Shown: piece after piece, positions 15,451 to 23,975 of the stretch
How positions within the stretch are numbered: position 1 is the stretch's first letter
Layout of the letters: the number at the start of each line of letters is the position of its first letter
Notes under the pieces: generated by a model
The model's input: only the letters and a program-made list of their open reading frames with translations
The model's database searches: none
Told to the model about the DNA's origin: nothing
Translations under genes and position numbers: made by a program
NCBI RefSeq assembly: GCF_001457415.1
Contig: NZ_LN881724.1
Coordinates: forward strand, 558,001-622,000
DNA length: 64,000 nucleotides
Direction of reading: 5' to 3'
DNA from: Gorillibacterium timonense
GTDB taxonomy: Bacteria; Bacillota; Bacilli; Paenibacillales; NBRC-103111

Positions 15451-17517
15451 ATGAAGTTCACGAGAAACGGCAATCGCTTGATCGGAAGATCGGGCTCCGA
15501 AACGATTTGGATCGAGCCTTGGGGCAAAAATTCTCTGCGCGTCCGGATGACCAAGGAAGCGGTAATGGATCCCCATGATTGGGCTTTGCAGGATCGTCCT
15601 GCCGATTCTTCCACTCATATTACGATTGAAGAGGTAGAGCTGGTCGAACCGTGGATCGCGGAGGCCGAGAGAACTGCGAATGTGAAGAAGAGTCAGGTTG
15701 CGTCCATTCGCAACGGCGAAATCATCGCTACCTTCAATGCGGAGGGATGGCTTTCGTTTACCAACTGTGACGGAAAGCTGCTTACGGAAGAATATTGGCG
15801 CGACCGGAACCGGATCGACCGGTATTGCGCTCCGCTGCGCATCGAAGGGCGTGAAATGAAACCGCTTACGGGTACGAGCGATTACCAGCTTACCCTGCGT
15901 TTCGAAGCCTTCGAGGGAGAGAAGATCTTTGGGCTCGGCCAATATCAGGAGGGCATTCTGGACAAGAAAGGCGCTACCCTGGAATTGGCGCATCGCAATT
16001 CCCAGACGAGCGTTCCGTTCATGCTGTCGAACCGAGGATACGGCTTGCTCTGGAACAACCCGGCCATCGGAACGGTCACGTTCGGCACGAACCGCACGGA
16101 GTGGATGGCGACCAGCACGAAGAAGCTGGATTATTTCATCACCGCCGGCAAGACGCCTGCGCAGATTGAGGAGCAGTATGCCAACGCGGTTGGGAAAGCG
16201 CCGATGATGCCGGAATACGGCTTGGGCTTCTGGCAGTGCAAGCTCCGGTACCGTAATCAGGAGGAGCTGTTGACGGTCGCAAGGGAATACAAGCGACGCG
16301 GCATTCCGCTCGACGTGATCGTCGTGGACTTCTTCCATTGGACGAAGCAGGGCGACTTCAAATTCGAACCGAGGGATTGGCCCGATCCAAAGGCCATGAT
16401 CGCAGAGCTGAAGGAACTGGGCACGGAGCTGATGGTTTCCGTATGGCCGACCATCGACAGCCGATCCGAAAATTATGAGCCGATGGCGAACGAAGGTTAT
16501 TTGATCTCAGCCGACCGTGGCATGAACATCAACATGAACTGGATGGGCGAGACCGTCTTTTTCGATGCCACGCACCCGGGCGCACGAGAGTACGTTTGGC
16601 AGGTTTGTAAAAAGAACTATTATGATCTCGGCGTTCGCATCTTCTGGCTCGATGAAGCCGAGCCGGAATACGGTCCCTATGATTTTGACAATTACCGCTA
16701 CTACCAAGGTCCGGCCTTGCAGTGTACGAATATCTATCCGCTTGAATATGCGCGCGGTTATTATGACGGCATGACGGCGGAAGGACAGGAAGGCGTCTGC
16801 AACCTGGTGCGGGCCGCATGGGCGGGCAGCCAACGGTATGGCGCGCTGATCTGGTCGGGAGACATCTCCTCCACTTTCCGGGCGATGAAGGAGCAACTGC
16901 AAATCGGTCTGAACATGGGCATCGCCGGCATTCCGTGGTGGACGACCGACATCGGAGGCTTCCTGGGCGGGCATGTAAACGATCCGAACTTCCAAGAGCT
17001 GTTGCTGCGTTGGTTCGCTTTCGGGGTATTTACGCCGGTTCTTCGCTTGCATGGCGAACGTGTTCCCCATATTCAACCGGAGCAGGCGGTCATCGATGGG
17101 ATTGCGCAGATGTTCACGGGAAGCGACAATGAGATTTGGAGCTACGGTGAAGCGAACTATGAAGTGATGAAGGAATTCATTCTGATGCGCGAAAGACTGC
17201 GCCCCTACGTGAGGGCTTGCATGGCGGAGGCTCATGAGAAGGGGACGCCTGTCATGCGGACGATGTTCTACGAGTTCCCGGAGGATGCGTTGTGCTGGAC
17301 GGCTGATTCGCAATACATGTTCGGTTCGGATGTCCTGGTCGCGCCGATCTTCGAGCTCGGCGAGCGCAGCCGGGAAGTGTACCTTCCGGCTGGCCTGAGC
17401 TGGAAGAATGCCAAGACGAACGAAGTACTTGCGGGGGGACAAACGGTAACCGTCGACGCTCCTCTGACGGAGATTCCGCTGTTCGTCAGAGCGGATAAGG
17501 ATATTCCCGTCTATTAA
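15451..17517 (+). CDS. GH31 glycosidase, probable alpha-xylosidase
   Basis: 688 residues without a signal peptide, so probably cytoplasmic. The GH31 (alpha/beta)8 domain begins near residue 250. The expected nucleophile is Asp401 in RIFWLDEAEPE and the acid/base is Asp471 in LIWSGDISSTF; the 70-residue spacing is close to that of YicI-type alpha-xylosidases. The start ATG 15451 follows AAAAAGGAGGAG; the open frame extends far upstream but without a ribosome site. Specificity is inferred from context: the next gene is a GH74, so xylose-capped xyloglucan oligosaccharides are the likely substrate, with alpha-glucosides the alternative. A TATAAT at 15385-15390 is a possible -10. Confidence 0.85.
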   Translation: MKFTRNGNRLIGRSGSETIWIEPWGKNSLRVRMTKEAVMDPHDWALQDRPADSSTHITIEEVELVEPWIAEAERTANVKKSQVASIRNGEIIATFNAEGWLSFTNCDGKLLTEEYWRDRNRIDRYCAPLRIEGREMKPLTGTSDYQLTLRFEAFEGEKIFGLGQYQEGILDKKGATLELAHRNSQTSVPFMLSNRGYGLLWNNPAIGTVTFGTNRTEWMATSTKKLDYFITAGKTPAQIEEQYANAVGKAPMMPEYGLGFWQCKLRYRNQEELLTVAREYKRRGIPLDVIVVDFFHWTKQGDFKFEPRDWPDPKAMIAELKELGTELMVSVWPTIDSRSENYEPMANEGYLISADRGMNINMNWMGETVFFDATHPGAREYVWQVCKKNYYDLGVRIFWLDEAEPEYGPYDFDNYRYYQGPALQCTNIYPLEYARGYYDGMTAEGQEGVCNLVRAAWAGSQRYGALIWSGDISSTFRAMKEQLQIGLNMGIAGIPWWTTDIGGFLGGHVNDPNFQELLLRWFAFGVFTPVLRLHGERVPHIQPEQAVIDGIAQMFTGSDNEIWSYGEANYEVMKEFILMRERLRPYVRACMAEAHEKGTPVMRTMFYEFPEDALCWTADSQYMFGSDVLVAPIFELGERSREVYLPAGLSWKNAKTNEVLAGGQTVTVDAPLTEIPLFVRADKDIPVY

Positions 17518-17630
17518 TACAGTGAATTGAAGCGCGCCTTAGAAGGAAAGGGAAGAAGTGGGCGCGTTGGTGGAACGAATCGGGCTGCGGTCAGGTCAAG
17601 GGCTGCAGCTCGGAATTAGGAGGTTGTGGA

Positions 17631-20051
17631 ATGGACAAGGAAAGCGAGCCATACAAATATCAATCGATTTCGGTTCCCGGCGGCGGCTTTGTGACGGGCT
17701 TCGTGTTTCATCCCACGGTCCCGGACATCTTGTACTGCAGAACCGATATCGGCGGCGCTTACCGGTATGATTTTGCAGCAGAACGTTGGGTGTCGCTGGT
17801 TGACCATGTAACCGACCCGGGGATGTGGGAGACTTATCCCATTGCCTTGGCTCTGGACCGGCAAAATCCAAGCTACGTTTATGCCATGGTCGGACTATAT
17901 CCGACCCATAAGATCGCGTTCTCTGAAGATTACGGCGACCACTGGGTCTATTTCGATCCGCCCGTCATTGATGAGCAGGGGAATACGGCGACGATGCACG
18001 GCAATGCTCCCGGCCGCTCCACCGGCGAGCGTCTGGTCGTCGATCCGTACGATTCGAATGTCCTGTATATGGGCACGATGGAGGACGGGCTGTGGAAGAC
18101 CGAGGATCGCTGCCTCACCTGGACTCCGCTTACGGTTGCGGCTCACGGTAAACCGTCGGAGACGAACATCTCCTTCGTCGAGATCGATCCGGCGAGCGGC
18201 GGCCCGGGCCGTCCTGCGACGCGCATTGTGGTCGGGACGAACGGCCAACAGGGCTCGCCGGGAGACAACGTGCGCGGCCCGAGTGTGTATATCAGCGAGG
18301 ATGCCGGAGCGACCTTTGCTCCCATCAAGGGTGAACCCGCCCCGATCATCGGAGGCTCGAAGGATTATCCCGGCTATGTCGGGCAACGGGCGGCCTTTGT
18401 CGGTTCCTATCTGTTCGTCTCCTATGCGGCGTACAACATCGGCTGGTCCGGCTGGCATACGTACGGCTGCGACACCGGCTTGTGCTATGACGGAGCCTTG
18501 TTCCGCTACGAGTTGGATGAGAGCGGGAGAGTCGTCGAAGCGCTGGACATCACGCCGCCCAACTTCATCAATCCCGGCTTCCATGATGCTGAAGCGCCGG
18601 GCCGCCGGCTTGGCTACGGCATCAGTGGGATCGGTATCGACCTACAGGCGCCGGGGACGCTGATCTGCTCGACGATCACGGCCGCACCGGATACGATCTA
18701 TCGTTCTACAGACTACGGCTTGACCTGGAAACCGATCATGTTAGGCCTTGCCATCGGTCGCATAGATTGGACGACCTCCTACCAGAAGCCGGAGTACAAC
18801 GGACGTGATTCGCTTATTCACTGGATGTCGGATCTGAAGATCAATCCCTTTAATCGTGACATGTCTCTCTTTAACACCGGTGCGGGCATCTTCGTAAGCC
18901 GCGATCTCACCAAGGCGGACGGGGACGAGACGGTCACCTGGACCAACTTCAACGTCGGCGTCGAGGAGACGGTTCACCTGAACGTTTACTCGCCTCCTGC
19001 AGGCGATGTGAAGGTGATCGACATCATCGGCGATTACGGTGGCATCGTCTTCACGGATCTGGATCAGCCCGTCGAGAACACCTTCGCCAATGAGAAGGGC
19101 GACCGCTGGATCACCTGCATGAACGCCGATTATCCCGACAGCGATCCGAACCTGCTCGTGGTGACGCCTCGCGGCAATTGGAAAGGCTTCACGAAGGGCG
19201 GGCTTATTCTCTCCCGGGATCAGGGCCGAACCTGGACACAGCTTCCTAACCCTGCCGGGCTTAGCGAGCCTGTGGACGAATGGCTGAAGGAGCTGCAGCG
19301 GGCGAACGTGACCTCCGGCTGGACCGCCGTCTCCGCAGACGGCAAGACAATTCTGTGGGTGCTCGGCCTGCCGGTCTATGCGTCTCGGGCGGTCTACACC
19401 CATGACGAAGGAAAGACCTGGGCGCGCTCCATCCTCTACGGTATGGACGGTGAGCGGCTCGCTGAAGAGAGCCTGCCGACACTGCCGTTCAAGGTCATGG
19501 CGGACCGCGTGAACCCGGAGGTCTTCTACGGCTTCAGTGATCATGCAGATGGCCGGGGCTTCTATGTGAGCGTGGACAAGGGGGAGACCTTCCAAGCGAT
19601 CGAGGCGCCGGAAAGCTTCCCGCGTGTAGATCTCGCGGGCATCGACAGCGAGCAGCACTATGAGATTCGCGTCGAGCCGGGCAAGGAAGGCGTCATCTGG
19701 CTCGCCATGCAGGAAGGCGGTCTCTGGCGGCTTGTCTACGACCGAGAGCGGAATGTCCTCAGCGGGGAGCGTGTCTCCAAGCCGGGCGATTTCATCAAGC
19801 GCATCGGCCTTGGGAAGCCGCTTGAAAGCAGCGACATCAAAACGCTGTTCACGAGCGGGACGATCAACGGGGAATACGGGTTTTACCGTTCCCATGATAG
19901 CGGCGTGAACTGGATTCGCATCAACGACGACCGCCATCAATACGGCGATATTCGCTCGATTTCGGGAGACCCGCGGGTGTTCGGACGGATTTACGTAGCT
20001 ACCGGAACAAGAGGGCTCGTATACGGCGATATCGTATGGGAAGACGAGTAG
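17631..20051 (+). CDS. GH74 family xyloglucanase-like protein without signal peptide
   Basis: 806 residues of tandem seven-bladed beta-propellers with several BNR/Asp-box repeats (SEDYGDHW, SRDQGRTW, SHDSGVNW). The opening GGGFVTGFVFHPTVPDILYC followed by RTDIGGAYR is the GH74 signature with the first catalytic Asp (~39). A second candidate Asp lies in IIGDYGGIVF (~468), at the place expected from characterised GH74 enzymes. No signal peptide is visible, unlike most secreted xyloglucanases, so it may act inside the cell on imported oligosaccharides. AGGAGG lies 7 bases before ATG 17631. It is 113 bases after the GH31 gene and probably in the same operon. Confidence 0.87.
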   Translation: MDKESEPYKYQSISVPGGGFVTGFVFHPTVPDILYCRTDIGGAYRYDFAAERWVSLVDHVTDPGMWETYPIALALDRQNPSYVYAMVGLYPTHKIAFSEDYGDHWVYFDPPVIDEQGNTATMHGNAPGRSTGERLVVDPYDSNVLYMGTMEDGLWKTEDRCLTWTPLTVAAHGKPSETNISFVEIDPASGGPGRPATRIVVGTNGQQGSPGDNVRGPSVYISEDAGATFAPIKGEPAPIIGGSKDYPGYVGQRAAFVGSYLFVSYAAYNIGWSGWHTYGCDTGLCYDGALFRYELDESGRVVEALDITPPNFINPGFHDAEAPGRRLGYGISGIGIDLQAPGTLICSTITAAPDTIYRSTDYGLTWKPIMLGLAIGRIDWTTSYQKPEYNGRDSLIHWMSDLKINPFNRDMSLFNTGAGIFVSRDLTKADGDETVTWTNFNVGVEETVHLNVYSPPAGDVKVIDIIGDYGGIVFTDLDQPVENTFANEKGDRWITCMNADYPDSDPNLLVVTPRGNWKGFTKGGLILSRDQGRTWTQLPNPAGLSEPVDEWLKELQRANVTSGWTAVSADGKTILWVLGLPVYASRAVYTHDEGKTWARSILYGMDGERLAEESLPTLPFKVMADRVNPEVFYGFSDHADGRGFYVSVDKGETFQAIEAPESFPRVDLAGIDSEQHYEIRVEPGKEGVIWLAMQEGGLWRLVYDRERNVLSGERVSKPGDFIKRIGLGKPLESSDIKTLFTSGTINGEYGFYRSHDSGVNWIRINDDRHQYGDIRSISGDPRVFGRIYVATGTRGLVYGDIVWEDE

Positions 20052-20078
20052 ATTAAGAGCAAGAGACGGTTTGGCAGC

Positions 20079-20117
20079 AAGGACAGGCAAGAAGGACAAG
20101 CAAGAAGGACAAGCAAG
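20079..20117. repeat. Three tandem 13-bp repeats behind the GH74 gene
   Basis: Three consecutive units of aaggacaagcaag (the first with one change) lie 28 bases after the GH74 stop. They have no hairpin potential and no frame that continues a gene. Confidence 0.8.
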
Positions 20118-20628
20118 AAGAGCGAACGAGCATGACAAACGAGAAGGATGTGGTTCACCACCGTCATGTGGCGCCTAGCACCACGCGCTGAGAGTTTCGC
20201 GTGGTGCGGAAGAGAATCCTCGTCGTCCTCGGTGGACGTTACGGCTTGACTTGTCAGAGGGGCTGTATTCCAAGCAGGTTTTCATCTGCATGGAGTACAG
20301 CTCCTGATTATTTATAGCGAAAGATTCGGATCGAATCAAGCGGAATGAAGTTAGGCGGGCTTGATTGATCTCATTTTTGTCCGCCGCCGTAATTTCGAAG
20401 ACGATATGGAAGAACGAAGAACGCAAGCCACTCGACCACCAAGCTGACTGGGCTAAGCCCCATGTAAGCAGACTAGTAACATTTTTAGCAGGCAGTGACC
20501 CAACAGACATCACCGCGGGCATCTCGTATGTTTCCAAGCATGGAGCCTAATAAGCAAGCATCACCCGAACAGCGTCACAGCCCCTTGATGACTCGCCTCG
20601 TTGCCCCTTGCGACAACACGGCCTTTTT
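20118..20628. other. Gene-free stretch
   Basis: No supported gene. Short open frames on both strands (for example 20175-20537 leftward) have no ribosome sites and no recognisable family. A decayed gene cannot be excluded. Confidence 0.4.
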
Positions 20629-20766
20629 CTAACGGCGGCCATGGCCGCTATTTCATCGATAGACGTGGCTTTGAAAATCTAGCGGAGATACATGCTTCTA
20701 ATTGGGGGCAATCTCCGATTTTTACTATCAAACAAGTCAAATAGCTGCATTCATTTCCGCTAGATG
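20629..20766. repeat. Second cluster of AACGGCGGCC palindromic repeats
   Basis: One direct unit (20629-20658, ctaacggcggccatggccgc), a diverged partial unit near 20670-20705, and one inverted unit (20738-20766, with atttccgctaga) repeat the arrangement seen at 6858-7047. The cluster directly abuts the insertion sequence. Confidence 0.65.
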
Positions 20767-20829
20767 GAATAAAGTGTTTTTTTGAGTAAATTAAAGGCTC
20801 CTGTGGACCTCTGTCAAGAAAGTGGACGG

Positions 20830-21666
20830 TCAGGAAGCGGAATGAGTAGAAAAAAGAGCTGCAAAACGAACAGGAGAGAGATAGCCTAAGGTGCTGTGGA
20901 TTCGTTTGCGGTTGTAGTAAAACTCGATGTATTGGAAAAGGGAATGGTAAGCCTGGTCCTTGTTCTTGAAACGGGGGTTGCAGTAAATGAGCTCTTTCTT
21001 CAAGATGCTGTGCCACGACTCGATGCAGGCGTTGTCATAGCAATTGCCCTTTCGGCTCATGCTGGGTTTCATGTGATAGAGGCACAACTGATTTCGGTAG
21101 TCTTGAGAGGTGTATTGCGAACCTCGGTCGGAGTGGTGAATCAAGCCTTTTTCGGGTCGCTTGGCTGCATATGCATCTTGTAAAGCACCGAGTACGAGGC
21201 TCGTTTCCATGTGGTGATCCAGACGCCATCCAACAATCTCACGCGTACATAGATCCATGACGCTGGCCAAGTACAAGCGCCCTTCTCGACAAGGAATCGA
21301 GGTGATGTCCGTCACCCATACCATATTCGGCTTCGGCACCCTGAATTGTTGATTGAGGTGGTTGGGGGAAACGGGATGGTCGGGATTGGAGCAGGTTGTC
21401 TGTACCCGGTATTTTCTGGACACAACCGAGCGGAGGCTCATCTCTCGCATGTATACGCTCACGGTACGCTCAGAGATCGTATGTCCCTCTTGACGAAGCA
21501 GTCGGGTAATCTTCGGGCTTCCGTACCGCTTCTGATGGTCGGCGAAGTGATATTGAATGCGCTTGAGCACAATCGCTTTGCGTCGCTTCTGTTTACTCGA
21601 CCGCTCGACTCTCCACTTGTAATACCCGCTCCGTGAAACCCGTAGGGTTGTGCACATCTTCTCCAA
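20830..21666 (-). CDS. IS150-type transposase OrfB (DDE integrase)
   Basis: 278 residues from the in-frame TTG at 21666. It contains the HTH_21-like segment (KRYGSPKITRLLRQEGHTIS) and the integrase core with all three acidic residues: D in VWVTDITSIP, D in IHHSDRGSQYTS and E in NACIESWHSILKKE. The frame stays open upstream of the TTG through TKELRFRFIEDHRSEFRLEK, so the functional product is probably an OrfAB fusion made by -1 frameshifting within orfA. Confidence 0.92.
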   Translation of the reverse strand: MEKMCTTLRVSRSGYYKWRVERSSKQKRRKAIVLKRIQYHFADHQKRYGSPKITRLLRQEGHTISERTVSVYMREMSLRSVVSRKYRVQTTCSNPDHPVSPNHLNQQFRVPKPNMVWVTDITSIPCREGRLYLASVMDLCTREIVGWRLDHHMETSLVLGALQDAYAAKRPEKGLIHHSDRGSQYTSQDYRNQLCLYHMKPSMSRKGNCYDNACIESWHSILKKELIYCNPRFKNKDQAYHSLFQYIEFYYNRKRIHSTLGYLSPVRFAALFSTHSAS

Positions 21667-21704
21667 GCGGAACTCGGAGCGATGATCCTCAATAAACCGG
21701 AATC

Positions 21705-22022
21705 TCAGTTCTTTGGTTTGCTGAAGATGTGCACTGCTTTTTTTACGATGGCGAGCTCTTCTTCCACATCGGAGAGTTTTTGCTCTTTTTCATGGAGTTG
21801 CCGGTTTAGTTCGCTCAACTTCGCTTCCAGTTCACGTACCCGATCTCCGCTAGCTGCCGGTTCATATTTCAGTTCACGGTACTGGCCCATCCATTGGTGG
21901 AGGGTGCCTCTTGGAATGTTGAGTTCCTCTGCTAGATCCGCTACTGTTTTTGTTTGTTCCTGAATGAACCGCACGGTCTGCTTTTTGAATTCCTCGTTGT
22001 ACCGTTGTCGTTGTTCGCCCAT
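21705..22022 (-). CDS. IS150-type transposase OrfA
   Basis: 105 residues: an HTH_Tnp_1 helix-turn-helix at the N-terminus (YNEEFKKQTVRFIQEQTKTV, then ADLAEELNIPRGTLHQWM) followed by a leucine-rich coiled coil. Near its end is a run of seven A on the coding strand (21738-21744), read GTA AAA AAA G. A -1 slip there leads into the orfB frame, the standard way IS3 elements make the fusion transposase. Confidence 0.9.
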   Translation of the reverse strand: MGEQRQRYNEEFKKQTVRFIQEQTKTVADLAEELNIPRGTLHQWMGQYRELKYEPAASGDRVRELEAKLSELNRQLHEKEQKLSDVEEELAIVKKAVHIFSKPKN

Positions 22023-22235
22023 GGGGACACCTCCGTTGGCTTCATTATCCGCAGTCTGTTAGCCGGTGTCCACTTTTTATTCTAGTTGCACTGTTTCCTT
22101 TAGAATAAATTTGATTTCAGTTCCGGTTCATTCTTAATAAGGCTCACAAAGGGAGAAGTCAGCGCCGTTTTCATCCGTATCCGACCCCAGCGCGATCTAC
22201 TACGTCAGAAGATCAATTTATTCGATTTTTGCAGA

Positions 22236-22264
22236 TTGACACAAAGAGAGTTCTGCATTATGTT
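22236..22264 (+). promoter_or_regulatory. Promoter of the TetR operon
   Basis: TTGACA (22236-22241) and TATGTT (22259-22264) are separated by 17 bases. The rest of 22085-22356 outside this promoter and its operator shows no gene. Confidence 0.7.
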
Positions 22265-22269
22265 TTACT

Positions 22270-22298
22270 AAACAGTGTTCATATAATAAACAGTGTTA
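22270..22298. promoter_or_regulatory. Tandem operator for the TetR regulator
   Basis: Two identical 10-mers aaacagtgtt start at 22270 and 22289, 19 bases (about two helical turns) apart. Each contains the short palindrome AACA-G-TGTT. They sit across the predicted transcription start, as expected for autorepression. Confidence 0.6.
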
Positions 22299-22356
22299 AC
22301 AGAATGGAGAGATCATCATCGGAAGCGCAGAACGTAAGAAAAGAGAGAAGGATGAA

Positions 22357-22932
22357 ATGCGAGGTGATATTCTAAAAGCGGCTCGTGAAATCATCGGCAG
22401 CGAGGGCATCGAGAACGTATCCATTCGCAAAATCGCAGCTAAGATCGAGTATTCTCCCGCGATGATCTATCACTATTTTTCCAGCAAGGAAGAGATTATC
22501 GAGAAGCTGATCGCGGAGCAGTACGCGGAGATGGTCGCTTCCTTATCTGCCATGCAGTCGGAGACTTTGGCACCCGCCGATAGCCTGAGAAAAGGCATTG
22601 TACGTTTTATCGAGCTAGCGATGGAGATGGGCGATTTCTACATCAGCCTGATGCTGAACGGGTCCCCTGATGTCCTTGCGCATACATCGGTTTTGCAAAG
22701 GGGAGCGTCTGCTGAGCGGCCTGCCATCGGGATGCTCAGTCACTCGCTAAAGGAGTTCCCCGCCTTGGATAATTGGGAGGCTGCTGAAACGGAGCTGACC
22801 GCGCAAGTGATTTGGTCCACCGCCTTTGGGCTTGCAGTGCGTCTCATGGTGGAGAAGGTCGATGAGGAGCAGAAGCAGCGGTTAATGGATCATGCCGTGA
22901 AGGTCATTCTGCTCGCCTTGGGGACCCGGTAG
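22357..22932 (+). CDS. TetR family transcriptional regulator
   Basis: 191 residues. The DNA-binding domain is typical (ILKAAREIIGSEGIENVSIR, then KIAAKIEYSPAMIYHYFSSKEEIIEKL). The C-terminal ligand domain (~60-190) is variable as usual. ATG 22357 has AGAAGG 5 bases upstream. The frame stays open for 15 more codons (AERKKREKDE), which look like a genuine TetR N-terminal arm, so the true start might be a non-ATG codon near 22318. It lies upstream of a membrane protein gene in the same transcript and has a tandem operator. Confidence 0.87.
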   Translation: MRGDILKAAREIIGSEGIENVSIRKIAAKIEYSPAMIYHYFSSKEEIIEKLIAEQYAEMVASLSAMQSETLAPADSLRKGIVRFIELAMEMGDFYISLMLNGSPDVLAHTSVLQRGASAERPAIGMLSHSLKEFPALDNWEAAETELTAQVIWSTAFGLAVRLMVEKVDEEQKQRLMDHAVKVILLALGTR

Positions 22933-22962
22933 ATGGAACGACTTGAGGAGGAAAGCATCCCT

Positions 22963-23841
22963 ATGAAGGATAGAATAAGCATCACCGCAGTGGTTCTGGC
23001 CATTGCGGTGCTGTCGCTATTGGCAGCGGGGATCGGAATAGGATCAACTGGAGGCCCAGGGCGGCATGAAGTAACGACCATTCGGGGAGAAAGCGTCCTC
23101 CTCTATGGAAGAGGAATTTACGCGAACGATTCGGTGGCAGCCGCCTCGCAAGCGATCGCACAGGATTGGGTGACGCTCCTTCTTGGAATCCCCCTCTTGA
23201 TTGTGTCCTTGGTTTTGACAAGAAAGGGACAATTGCGAGCGAGGCTTCTTCTCGCCGGAACGCTGGCATACTTTTTATATACGTATATGTCTTATTCTTT
23301 TCTGTGCACCTACAATGCTTTGTTTTTGGTTTACGTGGGGCTGATGTCGGTCAGTTTCTTCGCGTTCATGCTCGTCATGCTGTCGTTTGACATGAAGATT
23401 CTAGCGAAGGTTTTCCGAGATGATCTGCCAGTGAAGACCATCGGAATCTCGATCATCGTTTTTGCCTCTGCGATCGGACTCATGTGGCTGGGCCGCCTCG
23501 TTCCGCCGCTAGTGAAAGGGGATGCCCCGGCAGGCTTGGAGCATTACACCACCTACATCATTCAGGCGATGGATTTGGGCTTTATCATCCCGGTGTCCAT
23601 CCTCTCGGCCATTCTGCTGATGCAAAAGAAACCTCTTGGCTTACTTCTCGCTTCCGTGATGTGCATGAAGGGAGTCACGATGCTGACGGCCCTCAGTGCG
23701 ATGATTCTGTTTCAGTGGATGGCTGACGTTCCGATGACAGCAGCCGAGCTTGTGGTTTTTCCTGCGGCGAATGTGCTCGTGATGGTTGGCGTGGTGGTAT
23801 TCCTGAAGCGGATTCGGGAGCCGGAATGGAAGAGCACCTAG
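22963..23841 (+). CDS. Multispanning membrane protein of unknown function
   Basis: 292 residues with about seven or eight hydrophobic helices and an outside loop after the first (RGESVLLYGRGIYANDSV). I do not recognise the family. GAGGAGG stands ~11 bases before ATG 22963; ATG 22933, flush with the TetR stop, has no ribosome site of its own. Its stop codon TAG (23839-23841) is formed by the left end of a 97-bp palindromic element, so the insertion trimmed or replaced the original C-terminus. It is the probable regulatory target of the TetR protein, perhaps an exporter or sensor. Confidence 0.7.
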   Translation: MKDRISITAVVLAIAVLSLLAAGIGIGSTGGPGRHEVTTIRGESVLLYGRGIYANDSVAAASQAIAQDWVTLLLGIPLLIVSLVLTRKGQLRARLLLAGTLAYFLYTYMSYSFLCTYNALFLVYVGLMSVSFFAFMLVMLSFDMKILAKVFRDDLPVKTIGISIIVFASAIGLMWLGRLVPPLVKGDAPAGLEHYTTYIIQAMDLGFIIPVSILSAILLMQKKPLGLLLASVMCMKGVTMLTALSAMILFQWMADVPMTAAELVVFPAANVLVMVGVVVFLKRIREPEWKST

Positions 23842-23934
23842 TACGCTGTCGGCTTAAACCGTGGTCTCCGCACAACTTCTCATACCCATTGACACCGATT
23901 CATTTTCACACGATTAAGGCTGACAGCGTACTAG
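23838..23934 (+). repeat. Complete 97-bp palindromic (MITE-like) element, reference copy
   Basis: It begins ctagtacgctgtc and ends gacagcgtactag, a perfect 13-bp terminal inverted repeat, with weaker symmetry continuing inward. There is no coding capacity. It supplies the stop codon of the preceding gene, and the interior contains a TTGACA. Confidence 0.88.
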
Positions 23935-23975
23935 GTAAGCATCATTTAAATCGGATCATGAAGGAGGCAAAAACC

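Larger units (their letters stand above)
20812..22084 (-). mobile_element. IS3 family insertion sequence, IS150-like group
   Basis: About 1.27 kb with the orfA/orfB layout. The two ends share imperfect inverted sequence: tgtcaagaaagtggac at 20812-20827, and the reverse complement of gtccactttttattcta at 22068-22084. The exact boundaries and the target duplication could not be fixed by eye. Both transposase frames are intact, so the copy may be active. It inserted next to the palindromic repeat cluster at 20629 and leaves the TetR promoter intact on its right. Confidence 0.85.

Noticed and set aside
18741-20138. Long leftward open frame opposite the GH74 gene
   Set aside because: Antisense artefact; the + strand frame carries clear GH74 signatures.
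23826-23975. N-terminal extension of the flavodoxin
   Set aside because: It is translation of the 97-bp palindromic element; GTG 23976 has a strong ribosome site.
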